Positions 38,520 to 50,355 of a stretch of DNA of 64,000 nucleotides are shown piece by piece. Source of the stretch: Burkholderiales bacterium (GTDB lineage: Bacteria; Pseudomonadota; Gammaproteobacteria; Burkholderiales; Burkholderiaceae_A); contig JAIXOP010000015.1 of NCBI GenBank assembly GCA_027486725.1, positions 1 through 64,000 of the forward strand, read 5' to 3'. A program made the position numbers and the translations under genes. The notes below the pieces were generated by a model that was not told where the DNA came from, made no database searches, and worked only from the letters and a program-made list of their open reading frames with translations. Numbering within the stretch: position 1 is the first letter of the stretch; each line of letters starts with the position of its first letter.

Positions 38520-41022
38520 GCGGCGCAGTGTACGGTGCGGACCGCGGGCGGTGCCAGAAGCGCCGCGCATCGGTGAAGGTCTCCATCCATTGCACACCCC
38601 GCCCGCCGACCGCCAACACCAGGCCTCCCAGGAGGTCGGTGCGCAGCACCTGCGCACCCGAGGCGGCTGCGCGGCCGACCACTCCGGGGTCGGGATGGCG
38701 GAATCGGCCCTGATGCGCCGACTGGCTGACCCAGACGCTGGGGCGAATGGCCCTCAGCAGGGCCTCGCTGTTGGAGCTCTTGGATCCGTGGTGCACCGCC
38801 ATCAGGATGGCCTGGGTGCCTGCAGCGGGCTGGATCGCAAGGCGATGGATAAGGTCCCACTCGACCAGACTCGGCATATCCCCCAGCGTCCAGAAGGAGT
38901 GTCCAGCCTGCGATGTCACGCGCAGGCTGCACGAGTCGGCATTGGTGCCCCAGGCTCGCGGTGCCGCGTCCTCGGCCGGCCCCAGAATCTCAAACCTCAC
39001 CCCGTCCCAGATCCAGCCCTGTCCGGCGCGGCAGCGCTCCATCGCCTGCGCCTCGGGATGGTTGGGGCGCAGATTGCCCAGGCGCCACGTCGGCTGCAGA
39101 TGCTTCAGAACCACCCCCAGGCCTCCCACATGGTCTTCATCCCCGTGGCTGAGCAGCAGGCCATCGAGCCGCCCCACGCCGCGCTGGCGAAGGGCTGGAA
39201 CAATCACCTGCTCGGCCACACTGCGGCCCGAGCTGGCAGGCCCCACATCGACCAGGAGCTGGTGGCCCTGGGTGAGCACCGCCAGTGCACTGCCCTGCCC
39301 CACATCCCAGACATCGACGTGAAACTCCCCCCAGGCAGGGCGGGCCAGAGGCGACGACGGTCCTGGCGACAGCGAGGGCAGGAGTGGGGGCAGAAATGAG
39401 GGCAAGAGCGGCAGCAGGAACATGGGCAAGAGCGCTATCCAACCCAGATGCCGCCAGCGCGGCAGGCGCCGGTGCAGAGCAATCATGGGACCCACCAGTG
39501 CCGGCACGGACATCCAGGGCGATGGCAGCACGACAATCGCCTGAGCCCACGACAGGTTGCCCGCCCAGGCGACCCCGGCATGCACCCAGTCCCAGGCCGC
39601 ATGCACCCAGACCAGAGGGTCTGCCCAGCCAACCAGCATGAGCATGGCCATGCCCAGCAAGGCCAGCGGCGTAATTAGCAGACCCACCGCGGGGATGGCC
39701 AACGCATTGACGGCCGGCCCCACCAGCGAGACCTGAGAAAAGAACACGATCGTCCAGGCGGCAAGCCCCAGCGTGACCGTGGCCTGCGCATCGACTGACG
39801 CCCGCAGCCAGCCTGCCCTGCTGCCTGCCCTGCCTGTCCCACCTTCCCCCTCCGTGGCCCGGCCAAAGAGCAGCGCCACCGCGACAAACGACAGCCAAAA
39901 CCCCGGCGACAAGACCGCGCTGGGCTGCACCAGCAGCATCGAGAGTGCCGCCGCGGCAAGGCCGCCCCAGGCGTTGGAGCGCCAGCCCAGGGCTCCCGCG
40001 AGGGAAACCGCCATCACCATGGCTGCGGTGCGCTGCGCCGGCAGGCCAAAGCCCGCAAAAAGTGCGTAGGCCCAGGCGGCGCTGCAGCCCACCACCGCCG
40101 ACACCACCGGCGTGGGCAGCCAGAGTGCCCAGGGGCTGCCCAGCCGGGCGGCCATCCCCCAGAGCAGTGCAATGGCCGTCTGTGCAAGCCAGGCAAAGAC
40201 CGTGATGTGTGAGCCGCTGATGCTCACGAGGTGGGAGATGCCGGTGGCGGAGAACAGCGCCCAGTCCTCGGCCGAGATCGCCGCCTGATCGCCCAGCGTG
40301 AGGCCAAGCATTACCCCCCGGTGGGGCTGCCCCTCCAGCGCCGCCGACATCGTGCGGCGCGCGGCGGAACGGGCTCGATCGATGCGCTCGCGCAGCCCCA
40401 GACCCCCGGCCGGCTCTTGCACATGGACCGCCTTGAAGCTCACCCGGGCAATCAGCCCCTTCTCGAAGGCCCAGGTCTCGAAGTCAAAGCCCACGGCATT
40501 GCGCAGGCCATGGATCGCGCGGATCTGCCCCAGGCCACGCACGGTCTGCCCCGCGAGGGGCTCGGGCAGATGGCCCGGCACCACAGCCCAGACCCGGCCC
40601 TCGGGGGCCGATGCCTGAGCCAATGCCTGAGCGTGCTCGGCCGCTGCCGCCAGCGCCGAGGCAGCTCGCACCGAAACGATCTCCGCCTCGAAGCGCCACC
40701 CCGGAGGATCCAGCCGCGTGGCAAGGCCCACCACGCGCAGCTCGACCTCGGCGGGCACAGCGCCATGGCCAGGGATCTTGCCGACTTCGGCCAGGTGCAG
40801 GGCTGCCGACCCGCTGGCCCAGAGCGCCATGGCAGCCCCCGCCCCCACCCAGAGGAGGAACCGCGCCAATGGCCAGACCCGAGCGGGTGCGCGCAAGCGC
40901 AGCAGCAGCCCCAGGATCAGGGCCAGCAGGCATGCCGCCAACAGCGCCTCGGGCGCAGGCAGCGCAGCCTGACGGTGAACCCAGAGCGCCGCGAGCAGGC
41001 CCGCGAGCGCCAGGCCGATCAA
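38413..41022 (-). CDS. comEC: DNA internalisation competence protein ComEC/Rec2
   Basis: ComEC forms the inner-membrane channel for single-stranded DNA during natural transformation. The 869-residue protein has N-terminal hydrophobic segments, the DUF4131 and competence domains (GVMLGLTLGDQAAIS, GISHLVSISGSHITVFAWL, GFGLPAQRTAAMV), many membrane helices, and a C-terminal metallo-beta-lactamase domain (LLVDVGPASSG, LLLSHGDEDHVGG, VHHGSKSSNSEALL). A Leu/Pro-rich repeat (LLPLLPSFLPPLLPS) precedes that domain. The last 35 residues overlap the next gene and are probably not conserved. It overlaps tatD by 4 bases (ATGA). Confidence 0.93.
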   Translation of the reverse strand: MIGLALAGLLAALWVHRQAALPAPEALLAACLLALILGLLLRLRAPARVWPLARFLLWVGAGAAMALWASGSAALHLAEVGKIPGHGAVPAEVELRVVGLATRLDPPGWRFEAEIVSVRAASALAAAAEHAQALAQASAPEGRVWAVVPGHLPEPLAGQTVRGLGQIRAIHGLRNAVGFDFETWAFEKGLIARVSFKAVHVQEPAGGLGLRERIDRARSAARRTMSAALEGQPHRGVMLGLTLGDQAAISAEDWALFSATGISHLVSISGSHITVFAWLAQTAIALLWGMAARLGSPWALWLPTPVVSAVVGCSAAWAYALFAGFGLPAQRTAAMVMAVSLAGALGWRSNAWGGLAAAALSMLLVQPSAVLSPGFWLSFVAVALLFGRATEGEGGTGRAGSRAGWLRASVDAQATVTLGLAAWTIVFFSQVSLVGPAVNALAIPAVGLLITPLALLGMAMLMLVGWADPLVWVHAAWDWVHAGVAWAGNLSWAQAIVVLPSPWMSVPALVGPMIALHRRLPRWRHLGWIALLPMFLLPLLPSFLPPLLPSLSPGPSSPLARPAWGEFHVDVWDVGQGSALAVLTQGHQLLVDVGPASSGRSVAEQVIVPALRQRGVGRLDGLLLSHGDEDHVGGLGVVLKHLQPTWRLGNLRPNHPEAQAMERCRAGQGWIWDGVRFEILGPAEDAAPRAWGTNADSCSLRVTSQAGHSFWTLGDMPSLVEWDLIHRLAIQPAAGTQAILMAVHHGSKSSNSEALLRAIRPSVWVSQSAHQGRFRHPDPGVVGRAAASGAQVLRTDLLGGLVLAVGGRGVQWMETFTDARRFWHRPRSAPYTAPHDDTIPSSAENHRSPMPDLVWLPHPAGGLSGRPTP

Positions 41023-41807
41023 TGGTCCTGGCTCGAGCCCAGCGCGGGAAGTGCCCGCACGACCGCGGCCTCGGTGGTGTCCATCAGATGCTCCACCGAC
41101 ACCCCGCGAATCTGCGCCAGATGCCCTCCGATGGCGGGCAGCTCGGAGGGGCCATTGGCACTGCCGCTGGGCAGCCAGGCCGGGGGAATGTCTGGGGCAT
41201 CCGTCTCCATCACCAGGTGATCGTCGGGCACCTGGGCCAGCAGGCGGTGCAGGTTGTGCGCACGCGCGAAGGTGGCTGCACCCCCGAAGCCCAGAGCCAG
41301 GCCCTGACGCACATAGGCCTGCATCTGCTGTGGGCTGCCATTGAAGGCATGGGCGATGCCGCGGCGAATGCCCAATCGACGCAGGGCGCCCAGCACGGAG
41401 TCTTGGGCCTTGCGGACGTGGAGAATGACGGGAAGGTCGTAGTCTCGGGCCAGCCGCAGCTGGGCTTCGAAGAATGCTTGCATGGCGTGCCTTGGCAGGT
41501 GGGGAAGGAAGTGGTCGAGTCCGATCTCGCCCACCGCCACCAGCCTTGGGTGATGCCGGTGGGCCCGAAGGGCATCCTCCAACAGACCCAGCGCGGTGTC
41601 ATTCAGTCCTTCGACCGAACACGGGTGAATGCCCAGTGCGAAGTGCACTCCAGGACTGGACTCGGCCAAGGCGACCACCCGCTCGTAGTGCTCGGGCACC
41701 ACCGCCGGAATCACAAGACGCCCCACCCCCGCGCGCTGCGCTGACTGCCAGGCCGCAGGCGGGTCTGCGCAGTAGTCCAGGTGGCAGTGGCTGTCGGTCC
41801 AAGGCAT
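41019..41807 (-). CDS. tatD: TatD family metal-dependent hydrolase
   Basis: TatD-family enzymes are metal-dependent deoxyribonucleases. The 262-residue protein has metal ligands His7 and His9 in DSHCHLD, GEIGLDHF, LHVRKAQD, HAFNGS and ETDAPDIPP. Several paralogues occur in bacteria, and I cannot separate TatD from YcfH or YjjV by eye. It precedes comEC with an ATGA overlap, hinting at a DNA uptake or nucleotide-salvage context. It is divergent from the DUF2062 gene. Confidence 0.9.
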   Translation of the reverse strand: MPWTDSHCHLDYCADPPAAWQSAQRAGVGRLVIPAVVPEHYERVVALAESSPGVHFALGIHPCSVEGLNDTALGLLEDALRAHRHHPRLVAVGEIGLDHFLPHLPRHAMQAFFEAQLRLARDYDLPVILHVRKAQDSVLGALRRLGIRRGIAHAFNGSPQQMQAYVRQGLALGFGGAATFARAHNLHRLLAQVPDDHLVMETDAPDIPPAWLPSGSANGPSELPAIGGHLAQIRGVSVEHLMDTTEAAVVRALPALGSSQDH

Positions 41808-41831
41808 GGCCTACGACTCTACAATGCTCGA

Positions 41832-42431
41832 GTGCGAAATTACCTCAAGCGCCAGATGGCAGACCGCGAGAAGCTGGAGCGCAGCCCCGTGCTGCGCCCG
41901 CTGGCGCCCTGGCTGCTGCACCCCGGACTCTGGTCACTCAACCGCCGCTCGGTGGCTGGTGGCATTGCGGTCGGCCTGTTCTGCGGCCTGCTGCCCAGCC
42001 CGTTCCAAATCTTTGTGGCTGCCATCGTCTCGATCGCGGTCCACGTCAACCTTCCCGCCGCGGCGCTGGCCACCTTCTACACCAACCCCGTCACCGTCAT
42101 CCCGGTATACCTGGTGGGCCTGCGGCTTGGCATCTGGATCTATGAGGCCTTGGGCTACGCCCCCACGGCGATCGCCGACGATGGCACGGTGGCGGCTGGA
42201 TTTCCCCCGCCACCCGAATTCCTCTGGTCGTCGTTTCTGCAGAGCACCTGGGACATCGTGGTCTGGATGGCCGGGCTCGGCGGGCCTCTTCTGGTGGGCC
42301 TTCTGGCCCTGGGAACCCTACTGGCCGTCGGCGGCTACGCGGTGGTCTGGATGGTCTGGGGACTCACGGTCTCCCGCAGCCGTCAGCGCCGACTCTCCCG
42401 GCGCAGCGTGACGACCCGGTCGCAGCGCTGA
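41832..42431 (+). CDS. DUF2062 domain membrane protein
   Basis: The 199-residue protein begins at GTG 41832 (MRNYLKRQMADREKLER) and contains the DUF2062 signature LNRRSVAGGIAVGLFCGLLPSPFQ, followed by the helix VNLPAAALATFYTNPVTVIPVYLVGLRLG and a C-terminal pair of hydrophobic segments. Function is unknown. An upstream in-frame ATG at 41781 would overlap tatD on the other strand. The last 49 bases overlap the 3' end of lolD. Confidence 0.85.
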   Translation: MRNYLKRQMADREKLERSPVLRPLAPWLLHPGLWSLNRRSVAGGIAVGLFCGLLPSPFQIFVAAIVSIAVHVNLPAAALATFYTNPVTVIPVYLVGLRLGIWIYEALGYAPTAIADDGTVAAGFPPPPEFLWSSFLQSTWDIVVWMAGLGGPLLVGLLALGTLLAVGGYAVVWMVWGLTVSRSRQRRLSRRSVTTRSQR

Positions 42432-43072
42432 GCCAGCAGTGGGTCGTGGGTCACCACCACCAGCGCCGACTGCGCAGCCTTCACCCGCTCCACCAACAGT
42501 CCAAACACCAGCTCTGCAGTCTCGCGATCCAAATTGCCCGTGGGCTCATCGGCCAGCACCAGGGCAGGCCGAGTCACCAGCGCACGGGCAATCGCCACCC
42601 GCTGACGCTCGCCGCCCGAGAGTTGGCTGGGCAGATGGTCCAGGCGCTCGGAGAGGCCCACCGCGGCCAGCATCGCGCGGGCCTGCTCCCGCGCGGCAGT
42701 CTTGCTCTGGCGGGCGATGCGCAGGGGCATGGCCACATTGTCCAGGGCAGTGAACTCGGGCAGCAGGTGATGAAACTGGTACACAAAGCCGATGGATCGG
42801 TTGCGCAGGGCCGTGCGCTCGTCATCGGCAATGTCGTGGATGGGCCTGCCCTGCAGGTGCAGCGTGCCCGAGGTCGGGACATCCACCCCACCCAAGAGCT
42901 GCAGCAGGGTGGTCTTGCCCGAGCCCGAGGGGCCGACCACCGCGATGGTCTCGCCCAGGTGCACGGAAAAGTCGAGGCCATCGATGGGGCAGATCTCGCG
43001 GCCCGCATCTTGGTAGACCCGACGCAGGCCACGGGCCTCGAGGATCGGCGACAGTGCAGAGGAATCAGTCAT
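42383..43072 (-). CDS. lolD: Lipoprotein-releasing system ATP-binding protein
   Basis: LolD powers extraction of lipoproteins from the inner membrane for transfer to LolA. The 229-residue ATPase has Walker A GPSGSGKTT (47-55), the LolD-type loop YQFHHLLPEFTALDNVAMPL, signature LSGGERQRVAIARAL, and Walker B LVLADEPTGNLD. ATG 43072 overlaps the lolC stop by 8 bases. The 3' end overlaps the convergent DUF2062 gene. The collagen-like lipoprotein at the left edge is a possible client. Confidence 0.95.
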   Translation of the reverse strand: MTDSSALSPILEARGLRRVYQDAGREICPIDGLDFSVHLGETIAVVGPSGSGKTTLLQLLGGVDVPTSGTLHLQGRPIHDIADDERTALRNRSIGFVYQFHHLLPEFTALDNVAMPLRIARQSKTAAREQARAMLAAVGLSERLDHLPSQLSGGERQRVAIARALVTRPALVLADEPTGNLDRETAELVFGLLVERVKAAQSALVVVTHDPLLAQRCDRVVTLRRESRR

Positions 43073-44303
43073 AGCGCAGGGCCTCGGCCGGGTGGGTCTG
43101 GGCCGCCTGCCAGGCGGGGTAGATGGTGGCGAGCAGCGCCAGCACCATGGCGGTGCCGGCAATCTGAATCACATCCGAGAGACGCAGATCGCTTGGGAGC
43201 TGGTCGATGAGATACACGCCCTTGGGCAGCAGCTGGGTCTGGAACAAAGACTCAATGCCCGAGACCAGGGCATCGACCTGCCAGGCCCCCAAGACGCCGA
43301 GGACCACGCCCAGGAGGACTCCACCGACACCCAGCACGGCGCCCTGAACGATGAAGATGGTCAGGATGGAGCGCCGGGTTGCGCCCAGGGTGCGCAGGAT
43401 CGCGATGTCCGAGCGTTTGTCCATCACCGTCATCACCAGCATCGAGACAAGATTGAAGGCGGCCACGGCAATGATGAGGGTGAGGATGACAAACATCATG
43501 CGCTTTTCGAGCTGCACGGCCGCAAACCAGGTGCGGTTCTCGCTGGTCCAGTCGCGCGGAACGAGGCCGGCGGGGGCCTGGGCCCGGAGATCTTCGGTGA
43601 TGAATGGGGCACGATCCACATCGGCCAGGCGGGCACGCACACCGCGCAGGGATTGGGCACGAAAGAGGGTGAGTGCATCCTGAGCGTGGACCAGAACCAG
43701 GTTGCTGTCGTAGTCGAAGTGGCCCGTATCGAAGATGCCTCGCACCTCGAAGGACTTGAGTCGAGGCACCACCCCCGCCGGGCCGCTGGCCGCATCGGCC
43801 GTGACGAGCAACAGCCGATCGCCGACCCCCACATTGCGCTGGCTCGCGAACTCACGGCCCACGATGATGCCGAACTTGCCGGGCTGCAGATCGCTCAGCC
43901 TGCCCTGCGCAAGGGTCTGCAGGGCCGCAGAGACATCGGCCTCGCGGCTTGGATCAATGCCGCGCACCAGCAGGGCCTTGAGCTGATTGCCCTGGGCCAC
44001 CATGGCCTGGCCAAGCACAAAGGGGGAGGTGGCCACCACACCGGGCTGCGCCTGAAGGAGGGCCTGCGCCTTGTCCCAGTCAACATCGTCGTAGGCGCCG
44101 GCCACGAGCTCGACATGAGAGAGCACGCCCAGCATGCGGTCGCGCACCTCTTTCTGGAACCCATTCATCACCGACAGCACGATGATGAGGGCGGCCACCC
44201 CAAGCCCAATGCCCAGTGTCGCCATGGCAGAAATAAAATTCACAAACCGACTGCTTCGGCCAGAGCGTGTGTAGCGAAGGCCGATCTCGTATTCATAGCG
44301 CAT
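43065..44303 (-). CDS. lolC: Lipoprotein-releasing system permease LolC/LolE type
   Basis: The 412-residue protein starts MRYEYEIGLRYTR and has the MacB/FtsX-type layout: one N-terminal membrane segment (ATLGIGLGVAALIIVLSVMNGF), a large periplasmic domain, and three C-terminal helices with VMDKRSDIAILRTLGATRRSI. Only one permease gene is present beside lolD, as in bacteria that use a single LolF/LolC-type subunit. A longer upstream frame lacks homology. It is divergent from the RpfE-like gene, 26 bases away. Confidence 0.93.
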   Translation of the reverse strand: MRYEYEIGLRYTRSGRSSRFVNFISAMATLGIGLGVAALIIVLSVMNGFQKEVRDRMLGVLSHVELVAGAYDDVDWDKAQALLQAQPGVVATSPFVLGQAMVAQGNQLKALLVRGIDPSREADVSAALQTLAQGRLSDLQPGKFGIIVGREFASQRNVGVGDRLLLVTADAASGPAGVVPRLKSFEVRGIFDTGHFDYDSNLVLVHAQDALTLFRAQSLRGVRARLADVDRAPFITEDLRAQAPAGLVPRDWTSENRTWFAAVQLEKRMMFVILTLIIAVAAFNLVSMLVMTVMDKRSDIAILRTLGATRRSILTIFIVQGAVLGVGGVLLGVVLGVLGAWQVDALVSGIESLFQTQLLPKGVYLIDQLPSDLRLSDVIQIAGTAMVLALLATIYPAWQAAQTHPAEALRYD

Positions 44304-44329
44304 CGTTTGAGTTTGCCATACTGACCCGC

Positions 44330-45493
44330 ATGCCCCCGACGCCCAAGACACCACCGACCCTCGAGACACCATCGACCCCCGAGACCCTGCCCTCCGCAGG
44401 CCCAATTTCCCGGGCACCGCTCGAGGGGCTTGAATTCCCGAGCTCGCAGCCCTGGGCAGTCGCCGACGGACTCCTGCTGGGCGAAGGCGAGGCCGAGGCA
44501 CTGCGCGCAGCACTTGCCGAGCACCACCATCCTGCTGCCCAGGTGGCATCGGATCTGCATCGGGCCGCAGACCACATCGCGGGGCTGGATGTCCGGGTCG
44601 AGGCGCAGGTGGAAGGCCCGGGTCCGCTGGAGGCGATGCTGGAGGCCATGGCTGCGCCAGATCCCGCGCGATGGGTCGGAGAGATCTGGGCCCGTGCCGA
44701 GGCCCTGCCCCGCCCAGTCGGCGGCATGGCTGCTTCCGCCTCCTACCTCGTGCCCCTGTCGATGGCCGAGCTCCACATCACGCCCAATCGCGTGAGCCTG
44801 GCACCGGTGCAAGCCCCCTGGAACCGCGATCCCCTGCCCAACCGCGCCATGGAGCTGCTGCGCGAGGCTGCCGCACAGTGTCTGGATGCGCAGGTGGCCC
44901 AGGCCCCGTCGGGCCGGCTCTTCCTGGTGCGCAGCACGCCACTGCAGCTTTCTGCGGTGGCCCCCGACCTCCTGCTCGACCACCACCTTCCAGACTTCGA
45001 GCCCGCGGGGGCCGATGCCCGAGCATGGCGGCGCTTTCAGAACAGTGTGCAAATGGCATGGACGGCCGAGGCCTCCGACCTGCGACTGCCCGGCCTGCTC
45101 TGGCCCAGCCCCCCCGCGCGGCTGGCCTCCAGGCAAGCACCCGCCTGGTTCGATGCGCTGGGCGTCATGGGCTTGGGCTCGAGGGACTCGCTGCGCTGGC
45201 TGGCGACGGGCGCCATGGCCCCAGAGCTGCCCGCCGTCGACTGGGTGCTGCGCTGGACCCAGGTCTTGACGCTCGCCCAGACATCGCCCGGTGGGAAGGT
45301 CTGCCTGCTGGCCTCCATCGATGGTGGTGTGTCCTGCCTGCGGCTGTCGGTTCGGGCTGCTCGAGCACGCGGTCTGCGGCGCCTGCTGGGGGCAGCCGCC
45401 CGACCGAGCGGGCCCGAGGCCACCCTCGGCCGATGGGTCAAGGATGTGGCGGAGTTCTCGCAGCCGAGGTCGAGCACTGGAGGCGCGGCATGA
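44330..45493 (+). CDS. Conserved hypothetical protein, RpfE-type
   Basis: The 387-residue product resembles the RpfE-type regulatory protein family found upstream of recJ in betaproteobacteria and xanthomonads. The clearest marker is WRRFQNSVQMAWTAEASDLRLPGLLWP, corresponding to the family's conserved W..fqNeiQM...G.lp...WpsP segment. Some relatives have been called phosphoglycerate mutase-like, but no catalytic motif is seen here. The N-terminus (2-23) is a Thr-Pro-rich repeat (PPTPKTPPTLETPSTPETLP). The stop overlaps recJ (ATGA), so the two are probably co-translated. Confidence 0.7.
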   Translation: MPPTPKTPPTLETPSTPETLPSAGPISRAPLEGLEFPSSQPWAVADGLLLGEGEAEALRAALAEHHHPAAQVASDLHRAADHIAGLDVRVEAQVEGPGPLEAMLEAMAAPDPARWVGEIWARAEALPRPVGGMAASASYLVPLSMAELHITPNRVSLAPVQAPWNRDPLPNRAMELLREAAAQCLDAQVAQAPSGRLFLVRSTPLQLSAVAPDLLLDHHLPDFEPAGADARAWRRFQNSVQMAWTAEASDLRLPGLLWPSPPARLASRQAPAWFDALGVMGLGSRDSLRWLATGAMAPELPAVDWVLRWTQVLTLAQTSPGGKVCLLASIDGGVSCLRLSVRAARARGLRRLLGAAARPSGPEATLGRWVKDVAEFSQPRSSTGGAA

Positions 45494-47319
45494 GCTCAGA
45501 CGCAAGCCCTGGCGCAGACTCAGGCACGACGCCAGCCATGACCCCAACCACGGTGGCGACGCCTCAATGGCGCGAGCGCCCCCGCAACCCCAGCCTTGAA
45601 GAAGACCTGCGCAGCCAGGGCATCTCGGAGGTGCTCGCTGCGGTGCTGGCCCGCCGGGGTGTGGCCAGCGCTGAGAGCCTCGACACCCGGCTGCAGTCGC
45701 TGCTGCCACCCCGACTGCTGCACAACATGCCCGAGGCCGCCGAGGCGGTGGCACAGGCCCTGCACGATGGTCAGTTTCTGCTGATCGTGGGCGACTACGA
45801 CGCTGATGGGGCCACCGCGACCGCAGTTCTGCTGCGCGGCCTGGGGCGGCTGGCCGCCGACTTCGGCGCCCGCGTTGCCTTCCATGTGCCCGACCGACAG
45901 CGCATGGGCTATGGCCTCTCGCCCGCCCTGCTGGAGGAGGCCCTGGCGACCCACGGACAGCCCGACTGGATCATCACGGTCGACAACGGCATCTCGGCCC
46001 ATGCGGGCGTCCGTGCGGCACGCGAGCGGGGAATTCGGGTTCTGGTCACCGACCACCACCTGCCCGGCGATGTGCTGCCCGAGGCCCTCATCGTCAATCC
46101 CCACCAGCCGGGCTGCGGCTTTCCCAGCAAGGCCCTGGCCGGGGTCGGCGTGGCGTTTTATTTGGTGGTGGCCGTGCGCGCCGAGATGGCTCGCCGCGGC
46201 TGGATGGCCGAGCCCATGCCGCGCATCGATGACCTCCTGCCCCTGGTGGCCCTGGGCACTGTGGCCGATCTGGTGCCCCTGGACGACAACAACCGCCGCC
46301 TGGTTGCTCAGGGCCTGGCGCGCATCCGCAGCGGCAAGGCCCCTGCCGGCATCCTTGCCCTCTTTCAGGCCGCGGGCCGCGATCCTGCCCAGGCCAATGT
46401 GGGCGACCTGGGCTTTGCGCTGGGGCCACGGCTCAATGCGGCAGGACGACTTGACGACATCTCGGTCGGCATCCGCTGCCTGGTGAGCGACGATCCCGCG
46501 GCTGCGGCCAATCTGGCCCAGACCCTGCAGGCCCTCAACGAGGCGCGCCGCGATCTGCAGGAGCAGCAGGCGCAAGAAGCCCAGGCACTGGCCAGCACCC
46601 TGCAGGCCGACCGCCCCGGAACCCTCGGCCTGGTGGTGGCCCACGAGCAATTCCATGTGGGGGTGGTGGGGCTGCTGGCCAGTCGGCTGAAGGATCAGTT
46701 CTGGAAGCCCACCCTGGTCATGGCGCCCGACCTGGAGGGCGGCCTGTGGAAGGCCTCGGGCCGCTCGATTCCGGGCGTGCACCTGCGCGATGTTCTGGCA
46801 CGGGTGGACAGCCAATGCCCAGGCCTCATGGTGAGCTATGGAGGCCATGCCATGGCAGCCGGCCTCTCCCTGGCGCGCGAGTCTCTGGCGACCTTCGAGC
46901 AGGCCTTTGAGGCGGCCCTGCAGGAGCTCGCCGGTCGCATGCCCGAAGCCCTGCAGGGGCCGGTGCTCTGGCACGACGGCAGCCTCCTCGAGCGCTCCTT
47001 GGGTCTGCCGCTGGGCTTGGAGCTGCAGGCCGAGTTGGCCCAGCACGTCTGGGGCCAGGCCTTTCCTGAGCCCCGCTTTCGCGACCGCTTCCGGGTCGAC
47101 AAGGCCCAGTGGCTGAAGGAAAAGCATCTGCGCCTGAGCCTGCGTCCTGCGACCATGGGCGCTGGCCCAAGGCCCGCGGTGGAGGCGATCTGGTTCTCGG
47201 CCGCCGAGGCCATGCCCAACGGTCCGCCCGACGAGATCGATGCCATTTATTCGCTGGAGGCCAACCACTGGAACGGGCAGACCCGACTCCAACTTCGCCT
47301 CCACGCCGCACGGCCGTAA
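45490..47319 (+). CDS. recJ: Single-stranded-DNA-specific exonuclease RecJ
   Basis: RecJ is the 5'-3' ssDNA exonuclease used in recombination and mismatch repair. The 609-residue protein has the DHH-family metal motifs DYDADG (102-107), [13 protein letters not shown] (187-190) and GTVADLVPL, followed by the DHHA1 domain with [15 protein letters not shown] 45490 overlaps the RpfE-like stop. The recJ-prfB-lysS order is conserved in many proteobacteria. Confidence 0.96.
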   Translation: MSSDASPGADSGTTPAMTPTTVATPQWRERPRNPSLEEDLRSQGISEVLAAVLARRGVASAESLDTRLQSLLPPRLLHNMPEAAEAVAQALHDGQFLLIVGDYDADGATATAVLLRGLGRLAADFGARVAFHVPDRQRMGYGLSPALLEEALATHGQPDWIITVDNGISAHAGVRAARERGIRVLVTDHHLPGDVLPEALIVNPHQPGCGFPSKALAGVGVAFYLVVAVRAEMARRGWMAEPMPRIDDLLPLVALGTVADLVPLDDNNRRLVAQGLARIRSGKAPAGILALFQAAGRDPAQANVGDLGFALGPRLNAAGRLDDISVGIRCLVSDDPAAAANLAQTLQALNEARRDLQEQQAQEAQALASTLQADRPGTLGLVVAHEQFHVGVVGLLASRLKDQFWKPTLVMAPDLEGGLWKASGRSIPGVHLRDVLARVDSQCPGLMVSYGGHAMAAGLSLARESLATFEQAFEAALQELAGRMPEALQGPVLWHDGSLLERSLGLPLGLELQAELAQHVWGQAFPEPRFRDRFRVDKAQWLKEKHLRLSLRPATMGAGPRPAVEAIWFSAAEAMPNGPPDEIDAIYSLEANHWNGQTRLQLRLHAARP

Positions 47320-47329
47320 AATGCGCGCC

Positions 47330-49982
<2,653 letters not shown>

Positions 49983-49995
49983 AGCGCCTGCGCGG

Positions 49996-50334
49996 TCAGT
50001 GGTTCTCGCGGGCGTGGTTGATGGTGTAGCGGGGCAGCTCGACCTCGAGGTCTTGGCTGCCGACCTGCACCTGGCAGGATAGCCGCGACGTCGGGGTCAA
50101 TCCCCAGGCGCGATCGAGCAGGTCCTCTTCGTCTTCCTCAGCGGGCTCGAGGCTCTGGAATCCGGAGCGCAGCACCACGTGGCAGGTGGTGCAGGCCTTG
50201 GACATCTCGCAGGCGTGCTCGATCTCCACCCCATGGGCCAGCAGGGATCGGCAGAGGTTGTCGCCCGAGGCGACATCAAAGCTGGTGCCCTCGGGACAGA
50301 GGTCTGGATGGGGGCGGATGGTGATCTTGGGCAT
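49996..50334 (-). CDS. fdx: ISC-type [2Fe-2S] ferredoxin
   Basis: The 112-residue ferredoxin supplies electrons for Fe-S cluster assembly. The four cluster ligands Cys42, Cys48, Cys51 (HACEMSKACTTC) and Cys87 (RLSCQ) follow the C-x5-C-x2-C...C pattern of adrenodoxin-type ferredoxins. It is the last gene of the isc cluster, 21 bases after hscA. No iscX follows; lysS comes next in the opposite direction. Confidence 0.95.
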   Translation of the reverse strand: MPKITIRPHPDLCPEGTSFDVASGDNLCRSLLAHGVEIEHACEMSKACTTCHVVLRSGFQSLEPAEEDEEDLLDRAWGLTPTSRLSCQVQVGSQDLEVELPRYTINHARENH

Positions 50335-50355
50335 GGGAAAAATCTCCGGGGGAAT

